5,150 nucleotides of DNA, taken from contig JBHEMD010000110.1 of NCBI GenBank assembly GCA_046262735.1, positions 1 through 5,150 on the forward strand. Direction: 5' to 3'. The DNA comes from AV17 sp046262735. Its GTDB lineage: Bacteria; Verrucomicrobiota; Verrucomicrobiia; Chthoniobacterales; UBA10450. This document shows positions 1 to 5,150 of this stretch, piece by piece. Every line of letters starts with the position of its first letter. Position 1 is the first letter of the stretch. The translations under genes were made by a program, and so were the position numbers. The notes beneath the pieces were generated by a model that saw nothing but the letters and a program-made list of their open reading frames with translations, had not been told where the DNA came from and searched no databases.

Positions 1-356
1 CGCTCGCCCTGGCGCTCGCCACCATTGGCCTCTACGGACTGCTCGCCTACACCGGCTTAAAACGTGTTCGCGAAATTGGAATTCGGCTCGCCCTTGGTGC
101 GCGCCCTGCCCAGGTTCGCACGCTCATACTGTCGCACGGACTGCAGTTGCTCGTGATCGGATCGATCATTGGACTAGTTAGTGCCATCGGCGTGTCACGA
201 TTCCTGCAAGGCGTCTTGTTTGAAGTCAACGGCACCGAACCGCGCGTCTACTTCACGGTCGCCGCCATCATGGTGATTTCGACCATGCTTGCATCTTGGC
301 TGCCCGCGCGCCGCGCCAGCAAAGTCGATCCGATCGTTGCCCTGCGAACAGAATAA
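1..356 (+). CDS. ADOP-type ABC transporter permease (MacB/FtsX superfamily), C-terminal part, 5' end outside window
   Basis: Reading codons from position 3 gives 117 residues ending in TAA at 354-356. They form the last FtsX domain of a MacB-like inner-membrane permease. Visible features are the end of one membrane helix followed by the family motif GLYGLLAY, the cytoplasmic coupling segment REIGIRLALGA, two further hydrophobic helices (QLLVIGSIIGLVSAIGV and YFTVAAIMVISTMLASW), and the family-typical C-terminus LPARRASKVDPIVALRTE. The stretch aligns without gaps to residues 701-817 of the next gene, with about 55 of 117 identities counted by eye, so the two are tandem paralogues. Known for the family: MacB-like permeases couple cytoplasmic ATP hydrolysis to movements of a periplasmic domain rather than forming a classical channel. 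The substrate cannot be read from this fragment. The start and the N-terminal half lie upstream of the window. Confidence 0.93.
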   Translation, partial: LALALATIGLYGLLAYTGLKRVREIGIRLALGARPAQVRTLILSHGLQLLVIGSIIGLVSAIGVSRFLQGVLFEVNGTEPRVYFTVAAIMVISTMLASWLPARRASKVDPIVALRTE

Positions 357-366
357 TGAGCGAGGC

Positions 367-2820
367 ATGAAAGATCTTCGTTACGCAATCCGCCAGCTTC
401 GGAAAAATCCTGGCTTCACTTTGATTGCCATTTTCGCGCTGGCACTCGGAATCGGAGCTAACACTGCCATCTTTAGCGTAGTCAACGCGGTTTTGTTGCG
501 GCCGCTTCCATATCCCGAGGCCGACAAACTGATCGTGCTCCGTGAGAAATCGAACACGTTCGCGCGCGGAGCAGTCGCCTACCTGAACTGGCTTGACTGG
601 CGCGCAGCCCAGCGAAGCTTCACCGACATCGCACTCGTTAGGCGGGAAGGCTTCAATTTCTCCATCGGGCCCGGCGCCGGTGCGCCCGAGCGCGTTCGGG
701 GAATGCGTGCCAGCGCCGGTTTCCTGTCGGTGATGGGATTGAAGCCAGTGATCGGCCGCGCCTTCACTTCAGCCGAAAACCTCGCCGGTGTTCCAAATGT
801 GGCTTTGATCAATGAGAACATGTGGCGACATCATTTCGGCGGGTCGCCGTCAGCCGTTGGACGACGCGCGCTGATTGATGGGCTCGAGCGCGAGATCGTC
901 GGCGTTTTTCCACGAGCGCTGGAGTTCGGCCGCAATCCTGAAGTAATTTTGCCACTTGGCGATCTGGTGAACGACCCGGGGATGCAGAGCCGCGGAAATC
1001 ATCAGGGTTTTTGGGCGATTGGCCGGCTCAAACCGGGAGTCACGATGACTCAGGCCGATAGCGCTCTTCAGGCGATCGCTCTTGATCTCGAGAAGAAATA
1101 TCCCGACAGCAACACCGGCCGCCGGGTAAGCATGCGTCCGCTTTTTGAAACGACCGTCGGCGATTATCGCGCCAACTTAGCTTTGCTTCTCGGCGCGGTC
1201 GGTTGCGTGTTGTTGATAGCGTGCGCAAACGTGGCCAATCTCCAGCTCGCGCAAGCGCTCGCCCGCGCTAGAGAAATGGCGGTCCGCGCTGCGCTGGGAG
1301 CAAGCCGCTGGGCGATTGCCCGTCAAATGTTGTTGGAAAGCACGTTGATCGCATTGATCGGCGCGGCCGGCGGCGTGCTCTTGGCGGTGTGGAGCATCGA
1401 CGCGATCGCCGCGCTGACCCCGCCTAACGTGCCGCGGTTTCATCAGGCGACGATCAACCTGACGGTGTTGGCCTTTACCACCGGGGTGTCGTTAGTCGCC
1501 GGAATCTTCGTCGGTGTCTGGCCGGCATGGCGCATGTCGAGTACCGCTTCAATCTCGGTTGCGTTGCACGAAGTCGGCAGCCGCGGCTCCAGCGATGGCG
1601 CACGGCGGCAGCGCATGCGTTCCGGCCTCGTTATTACCCAGGTCGCGCTCGCCATCGTGCTGCTTGCCGGTGCCGGATTGACCCTCAAAAGTTTTTGGTA
1701 CGCCCAAAATGCGCCGCTCGGATTTGATCCCCATGGTGTGGTCAATTTTCCAATCGCGCTTCCCGAGGCCAAGTATCCGAAGGACGATGAGAAGGCGGTG
1801 TTCTGGAATGAATTGCTCGAACGGGTGCGGCAAATCCGAGGAATCGAAGCGGCTGCTGTCAGCGCCAACAGTCCGTTCGATGACAATGAATGGGACAGCA
1901 ATTTCCACTTAACCGGCACGCCACCGATTCCTCCCGGGCAGGAGCCTTCGGCCGAGCTCAGTCCGGTCTCGGCCGACTACTTCAAGGTGCTCGGCCTGCC
2001 ACTTCTGCGCGGCCGCACCTTCGGTCCGCAGGACCCGCCCGGCGGAAAAGGACATTCTCGTTCGATCGTGATCGATCAATCGTTCGCGGAAAAATATTTC
2101 CCCGGCAAAGATCCGATCGGCCAACACATCGACGATAACCAGACGCTGGATAAGAGTGCGCCACCAATGACGATCGTTGGCGTGGTGCCGCGGACGCGCA
2201 ACGAAGCGCCGGGGGAAGATAATACTGAGAAGCTGCAAATGGTGCAGGAATACACTTACGCATCGCAAGATCCGCAAAGTGCAAATACGCTGCACATCCG
2301 AACCAGCTCGCCGGACGTGGGCCGGCTGGTGGCAGCAGTCAAACGCGAACTGCAATCACTCGATCCCGATCAACCGCTCGGCAGCGTCACCACCATGGAC
2401 CAGAGCGTAGCCTCTAGCCTGACCACTCGCCGCCTGACCATGGTGTTGTTAGGCGCGTTTGCCATTCTGGCGCTCGTGCTCGCAAGTGTCGGTCTCTACG
2501 GCGTGATGGCACTGACCGTTACGCAGCGGACACGCGAACTTGGCATCCGGATGGCTCTCGGCGCTGCCCGCGCCAGCATTTTCCGACTCGTGCTCGGGCA
2601 CGGTATTTCTTTGATGGCAATTGGAATCGCGCTCGGGCTGATCGGGGCGGTTGCGGTCGGCCGCGCCCTGATGTCGTTGCTTTATAAAGTTGGAGCGCTC
2701 GATCTTACTGCAGTGATTGCGGCAGTAGCCGCGCTCCTGAGCGTTGCCCTGATCGCTTGCTGCCTTCCCGCGAGACGCGCCACCAGAGTCGATCCGATCG
2801 TGGCTTTGCGCACTGAGTAA
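367..2820 (+). CDS. ADOP-type ABC transporter permease (duplicated MacB_PCD-FtsX), complete
   Basis: An inner-membrane permease of 817 residues in the MacB/FtsX superfamily, of the usual length for the duplicated (ADOP) form. The ATG at 367 is chosen because the protein then opens with the family signature MKDLRYAIRQLRKNPGFT followed by LALGIGANTAIFSVV. The frame stays open back to 289, but that extension overlaps the preceding gene and matches nothing in the family. Predicted order: helix 1 (about 17-39), periplasmic core domain 1 (40-268), helices 2-4 (269-291, 323-345, 365-386), helix 5 (420-443), periplasmic core domain 2 (444-689), helices 6-8 (690-717, 747-768, 780-803). The coupling motif RELGIRMALGA follows helix 6, and a similar REMAVRAALGA follows helix 2, which shows the internal duplication. 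No Walker motifs are present, so an ATPase must come from another gene. The start lies 10 bases after the upstream permease stop, which indicates one transcript. The ribosome site is weak (GAGCGAGG, 358-365) and sits unusually close to the ATG, so coupling to the upstream gene is likely. Substrate unknown; lipids, peptides or envelope stress handling are possible by analogy with MacB relatives. Confidence 0.94.
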   Translation: MKDLRYAIRQLRKNPGFTLIAIFALALGIGANTAIFSVVNAVLLRPLPYPEADKLIVLREKSNTFARGAVAYLNWLDWRAAQRSFTDIALVRREGFNFSIGPGAGAPERVRGMRASAGFLSVMGLKPVIGRAFTSAENLAGVPNVALINENMWRHHFGGSPSAVGRRALIDGLEREIVGVFPRALEFGRNPEVILPLGDLVNDPGMQSRGNHQGFWAIGRLKPGVTMTQADSALQAIALDLEKKYPDSNTGRRVSMRPLFETTVGDYRANLALLLGAVGCVLLIACANVANLQLAQALARAREMAVRAALGASRWAIARQMLLESTLIALIGAAGGVLLAVWSIDAIAALTPPNVPRFHQATINLTVLAFTTGVSLVAGIFVGVWPAWRMSSTASISVALHEVGSRGSSDGARRQRMRSGLVITQVALAIVLLAGAGLTLKSFWYAQNAPLGFDPHGVVNFPIALPEAKYPKDDEKAVFWNELLERVRQIRGIEAAAVSANSPFDDNEWDSNFHLTGTPPIPPGQEPSAELSPVSADYFKVLGLPLLRGRTFGPQDPPGGKGHSRSIVIDQSFAEKYFPGKDPIGQHIDDNQTLDKSAPPMTIVGVVPRTRNEAPGEDNTEKLQMVQEYTYASQDPQSANTLHIRTSSPDVGRLVAAVKRELQSLDPDQPLGSVTTMDQSVASSLTTRRLTMVLLGAFAILALVLASVGLYGVMALTVTQRTRELGIRMALGAARASIFRLVLGHGISLMAIGIALGLIGAVAVGRALMSLLYKVGALDLTAVIAAVAALLSVALIACCLPARRATRVDPIVALRTE

Positions 2821-2912
2821 AGGCGAACCCGATTGTGTTACTCTACCCACATCAGCCGATTTTCGGCCGACGCGATTGACAGCAGATCGGAAACACGGTT
2901 GAGAGGTTAACC
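2821..2912 (+). other. Spacer between permease and response regulator, no clear promoter or terminator
   Basis: This short non-coding gap separates the transporter gene from the two-component genes. It holds a 5-bp hairpin (GCCGA at 2855-2859, TCGGC at 2863-2867, loop TTT) with no following T-run, so it is not a convincing intrinsic terminator. A perfect TTGACA occurs at 2876-2881, but at 17-base spacing the downstream hexamer is TTGAGA, a poor -10 match. No GG-N10-GC sigma-54 (-24/-12) element was seen by eye. Transcription could therefore read through from the permeases, or start here from a promoter type that cannot be recognised by eye. Confidence 0.5.
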
Positions 2913-2915
2913 GTG
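2894..2915 (+). promoter_or_regulatory. Inverted repeat enclosing the ribosome binding site and GTG start of the response regulator
   Basis: CACGGTT (2894-2900) and AACCGTG (2909-2915) are perfect 7-base inverted repeats. The 8-base loop GAGAGGTT contains the whole Shine-Dalgarno GAGAGG (2901-2906), and the right arm ends with the GTG start codon (2913-2915). In RNA this could fold and hide the start site. In DNA the 22-bp site could act as an operator for a dimeric protein. A perfect 7-bp arm of this kind is expected a few times by chance in 5 kb, so only its position makes it notable. Confidence 0.35.
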
Positions 2916-4259
2916 GCCAGAATATTAATCGCCGATGACCAGCGCGACGTGCTGGAAGCCCTGCGCATTTTGCTCAAAGGCGAAGGCCATCAAACCGACG
3001 CCACCACTTCCTTGGCCGGCATTTTCAGTGCGCTGGAGAAAAAGGATTACGCGCTACTGCTGATGGACCTGAATTACACCCGCGACACGACCTCGGGCCA
3101 GGAGGGATTGGAAGTCATTCCGAAGATTCAGGAAATCGACAACACTCTGCCGATTGTAGTGATGACTGCCTGGGCAACCGTCGATCTGGCGGTCGAGGCA
3201 ATGAAGCGCGGCGCGCGAGATTTCGTCACCAAGCCGTGGGACAACGAACGTTTGCTGACGATCATGCGGACCCAGATCGAGCTGGCTAACGCCCTTCGCA
3301 AAGGGCGAAAATTGGAAGCAGCCAACCGTTTGTTAGGCGGTAATCTGCCCAACCTGATCGCGGACGCGCCGGCGATGCGACCGGTGCTGGAGATCATCCG
3401 CCGGGTCGCGCCGTCCGACGCCAACGTTTTGATCACCGGCGAAAACGGTACCGGAAAAAGCCTGGTCGCGCAGGCGCTTCACACCCTTTCCACCCGCGCC
3501 TCCCACAGCATGATCACGGTCAACATGGGCGGGTTGACCGAAACGCTTTTTGAAAGCGAGCTCTTCGGTCACGTCAAAGGCGCTTTCACCGACGCGAAGA
3601 CCGATCGGGCCGGGCGCTTCGAACTGGCCGATGAAAGCACGCTTTTCATGGATGAGATCGCGAATATTCCGCTGGCGCAGCAGGCGAAACTGTTGCGGGT
3701 GATTGAAACCGGCGATTTCGAAAGAGTTGGTTCTTCAAAAACACTGCACGCGAATGTGAGGATTGTATCGGCCACCAATTCGAACCTGACCGACGAAGTC
3801 GCGGCCGGGCGTTTCCGTCAGGACTTACTTTTCCGATTAAACACGATTGAGATTGCGCTGCCGCCGTTGCGCGACCGGCGCGAAGATATCATGCCGCTCG
3901 CGCTCAATTTCCTGCAGCAACACGCCCAGCGTTATCGCAAGGAACTGGTCGGCTTCGATCCGCTGGCCCGCGATCGTTTGCTCCAGCATCCCTTTCCGGG
4001 AAACGTTCGCGAGCTCGACCACGTGATCGAACGCGCCGTGCTTATGGCGCAAGATCGACATATCAAGCCGGGCGATCTCGGCCTAACGAGTGCAGCAAGT
4101 GATTCGCGCAGCCTGGAGGACATGAGCCTGGAGGATGTGGAAGCGTTTCTGATTAAAAAGGCGCTCGCTCGCAACAATGGGAACGCGCGGAAAGCGGCGG
4201 AGGCGCTCGGCTTGAGCCGGAGCGCATTTTATCGCCGGCTCCAGCAGTATGGACTCTAA
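2913..4259 (+). CDS. NtrC-family sigma-54-dependent response regulator (receiver, AAA+, Fis HTH)
   Basis: A cytoplasmic transcription activator of 448 residues, normal length for the family. The GTG at 2913 is chosen because GAGAGG ends six bases upstream and the protein then begins with the receiver motif ARILIADDQ. Receiver (about 3-118): acidic pair D8/D9, phospho-acceptor D52 in LLLMDLN, conserved T85 and K107 in KPW. AAA+ sigma-54 interaction domain (about 147-371): Walker A GENGTGKS (176-183), ESELFGHVKGAFTDA with the L1 loop at 223-228, Walker B LFMDE (244-248), arginine-finger candidates R302 and R308 in FRQDLLFRLN, and sensor II region GNVREL (363-368). The C-terminal Fis-type helix-turn-helix is at about 424-445 (KAAEALGLSRSAFYRRL). 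The L1 loop is GAFTDA rather than the classical GAFTGA, a change at a sigma-54 contact loop. A 5-residue tandem repeat lies in the linker before the HTH. The histidine kinase directly downstream is the expected phospho-donor. Likely targets are sigma-54 promoters of the linked transport genes, which is an inference. Confidence 0.95.
   Translation: MARILIADDQRDVLEALRILLKGEGHQTDATTSLAGIFSALEKKDYALLLMDLNYTRDTTSGQEGLEVIPKIQEIDNTLPIVVMTAWATVDLAVEAMKRGARDFVTKPWDNERLLTIMRTQIELANALRKGRKLEAANRLLGGNLPNLIADAPAMRPVLEIIRRVAPSDANVLITGENGTGKSLVAQALHTLSTRASHSMITVNMGGLTETLFESELFGHVKGAFTDAKTDRAGRFELADESTLFMDEIANIPLAQQAKLLRVIETGDFERVGSSKTLHANVRIVSATNSNLTDEVAAGRFRQDLLFRLNTIEIALPPLRDRREDIMPLALNFLQQHAQRYRKELVGFDPLARDRLLQHPFPGNVRELDHVIERAVLMAQDRHIKPGDLGLTSAASDSRSLEDMSLEDVEAFLIKKALARNNGNARKAAEALGLSRSAFYRRLQQYGL
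4110..4135 (+). repeat. Short in-frame tandem duplication in the regulator linker (SLEDM-SLEDV)
   Basis: The 11-base string AGCCTGGAGGA occurs at 4110-4120 and again at 4125-4135, a period of 15 bases or five codons. It encodes residues 400-404 (SLEDM) and 405-409 (SLEDV) of the response regulator, in the segment between the AAA+ domain and the helix-turn-helix. It looks like a small in-frame duplication and leaves both flanking domains intact. Confidence 0.6.
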
Positions 4260-4320
4260 ACGCTATTTCGAGCTTCCGTCGGAGCCGGACTGGCCGCCTT
4301 CGAATTTCGGATTTTGCTAG
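4249..4320 (+). CDS. Possible 23-codon coupling cistron between regulator and kinase
   Basis: An ATG at 4249-4251 overlaps the last codons and stop of the response regulator in another frame. It opens 23 codons, beginning MDSKRYFELPSEP and ending NFGFC, and stops at TAG (4318-4320). The kinase ATG follows with no gap and in the same frame. There is no clear Shine-Dalgarno for either the peptide or the kinase, so a terminating ribosome could re-initiate along the chain regulator, peptide, kinase. The peptide is rich in Pro, Ser and aromatic residues and resembles no family I know. It may be a coupling device without a functional product, a remnant of a longer kinase N-terminus cut off by the TAG, or chance, since 23 open codons are not rare. 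Confidence 0.25.
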   Translation: MDSKRYFELPSEPDWPPSNFGFC

Positions 4321-5150
4321 ATGAAGCGACGGCCGAAAAGTCGCCATCGTTTCTCGCATGAGAACAGGTTGACCTGGCTGGTGATCGGAGCGGCGTCGCC
4401 GGCGGCAATCATCGCGCTCTCGATTTTGTGGTTCGGCGGCTACGATGCCAAGGTCCAGTGGACCCTGACTCTGGTGATCGTTGCCTGTGCGGCCGGCTTC
4501 ATCGCCAGCGCTCGCGAACACGTCGTTCGCCCGTTGCAAACGATGACGAACCTGCTCGCGGCCCTGCGCGAAGGCGATTACTCGATTCGGGCACGAGGGG
4601 CCCGCGCTGACGACGCTTTGGGCGAGGCGCTCCTTGAAGTCAACTCGTTAGGGGAAACCCTGCGGGTGCAACGCCTGGGAGCTTTCGAAGCGACCGCCCT
4701 CCTCCGGACCATCATGGCTGAGATCGATGTCGCCGTTTTCACTTTCGATACCGAACGCCGGTTGCGTCTGGTCAATCGCGCCGGTGAAAATCTGCTCGGT
4801 TCTTCGATCGATAAATTGTTAGGCCGTCGCGCCGGCGAACTGGGATTGGCCGAATGTCTCGACGCGGATGAAGATGCGCCGCTCGCGCTGACTTTCCCTG
4901 GGGGTTCCGGGCGCTGGGGAATCCGGCGCAGCACCTATCGCGGGCATGGTTTGCCGCACGAGCTGCTCGTTCTGACCGATCTCAGCCGCACTTTACGCGA
5001 AGAAGAACGGAGCGCGTGGCAACGTCTGGTGCGGGTGCTCGGACACGAGATGAATAATTCGCTGGCGCCGATCAAATCGCTGGCGGGGAGCTTGGAAGCT
5101 TTGCTCCGGCGCGACCCATTGCCTTCCGACTGGAGAGAGGATGCGCAAAG
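4321..5150 (+). CDS. NtrY/NtrB-like sensor histidine kinase (HAMP-PAS-HisKA), N-terminal part, 3' end outside window
   Basis: An open frame of 276 complete codons from the ATG at 4321 to the window end. It is a membrane sensor kinase and probable partner of the regulator encoded just upstream. The start is the only ATG that keeps the first membrane helix, because an in-frame TAG lies directly before it. Order: basic N-terminus (MKRRPKSRHRF), helix 1 (about 17-38), a loop of only about eight residues, helix 2 (about 47-64), HAMP linker (about 62-115, with the typical P71 in VVRPL and a GDYSIR turn), PAS-like domain (about 126-220, DVAVFTFD and LVNRAGENLLG), then the phosphorylation box VLGHEMNNSLAPIKSL with H242 as acceptor. 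The HExNNxLxP form is that of NtrB/NtrY-type kinases, which pair with NtrC-type regulators. The ATP-binding catalytic domain must lie beyond the window. No good ribosome site precedes the ATG, which suggests coupled translation. The signal is unknown; the short loop argues against a periplasmic ligand domain. Confidence 0.92.
   Translation, partial: MKRRPKSRHRFSHENRLTWLVIGAASPAAIIALSILWFGGYDAKVQWTLTLVIVACAAGFIASAREHVVRPLQTMTNLLAALREGDYSIRARGARADDALGEALLEVNSLGETLRVQRLGAFEATALLRTIMAEIDVAVFTFDTERRLRLVNRAGENLLGSSIDKLLGRRAGELGLAECLDADEDAPLALTFPGGSGRWGIRRSTYRGHGLPHELLVLTDLSRTLREEERSAWQRLVRVLGHEMNNSLAPIKSLAGSLEALLRRDPLPSDWREDAQ

Noticed and set aside
289..366. In-frame upstream extension of the second permease from an ATG at 289
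   Set aside because: It overlaps the coding end of the first permease, has no family resemblance, and the conserved permease N-terminus begins exactly at the ATG at 367.
1443..1919. Long open frames on the minus strand opposite the second permease (also 1909-2355, 2449-2850)
   Set aside because: They are antisense shadows of a gene with strong family motifs in the plus frame. Their products are low-complexity, Arg/Ser/Ala-rich and carry no recognisable domain.
2855..2867. Possible intrinsic terminator after the second permease
   Set aside because: The stem is only five base pairs and no run of T follows it.
2876..2904. Candidate sigma-70 promoter with a perfect TTGACA at 2876-2881
   Set aside because: The hexamer at 17-base spacing (TTGAGA) is a poor -10 box, and no better match occurs at 16-19 bases. 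A single consensus hexamer is weak evidence.
3964..3981. Sequence resembling a sigma-54 -24/-12 promoter (TGGCCC...TTTGC)
   Set aside because: It lies within the regulator coding sequence, and the GG-to-GC spacing is 13 rather than 10 bases.
4153..4539. Minus-strand open frame across the regulator-kinase junction (also 4578-4934)
   Set aside because: They run opposite clear regulator and kinase coding sequence and show no domain or ribosome site of their own.
1..5150. CRISPR arrays, tRNA or rRNA genes, insertion sequences, attachment sites
   Set aside because: No spaced direct repeats, cloverleaf-like segments, rRNA-like stretches, transposase motifs or terminal inverted repeats were seen.

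Overview
The window is a GC-rich, tightly packed bacterial segment with every supported gene on the + strand. It most resembles a soil-type Acidobacteriota or Verrucomicrobiota genome. The main reason is the pair of tandem MacB/FtsX-superfamily permeases of the ADOP type (duplicated MacB_PCD-FtsX permeases without a fused ATPase), which are expanded in those phyla. The phylum is an inference from gene type and base composition and cannot be fixed from the sequence alone.

Layout: positions 1-356 hold the last 117 residues of one ADOP permease whose 5' part lies outside the window. After 10 bases a second, complete ADOP permease follows (367-2820, 817 residues, eight predicted membrane segments). 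A 91-base spacer (2822-2912) contains weak hairpins and one 7-bp inverted repeat that encloses the Shine-Dalgarno and GTG start of the next gene. That gene (2913-4259, 448 residues) encodes an NtrC-family response regulator: receiver, sigma-54-type AAA+ ATPase and Fis-type DNA-binding helix-turn-helix. A possible 23-codon cistron (4249-4320) overlaps its stop codon. The following ATG, at 4321, opens an NtrY/NtrB-like sensor histidine kinase (two membrane helices, HAMP, PAS, H-box) that runs off the window end.

How the genes may work together: the two permeases would form or contribute to a MacB-like, mechanotransmission-type envelope transporter, with the ATPase encoded elsewhere. The kinase and regulator form a cognate two-component pair expected to activate sigma-54 promoters, plausibly including the transport genes. 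The kinase has only a very short loop between its membrane helices, so it has no evident extracytoplasmic sensor domain of its own. This leaves open that the large periplasmic domains of the neighbouring permeases supply the signal.

This is a recognisable type of gene cluster rather than a clearly new system. The items most worth a second look are the architecture linking permeases to a sensor-less kinase, the start-codon hairpin, the mini-cistrons at two gene junctions and the GAFTDA variant in the regulator.
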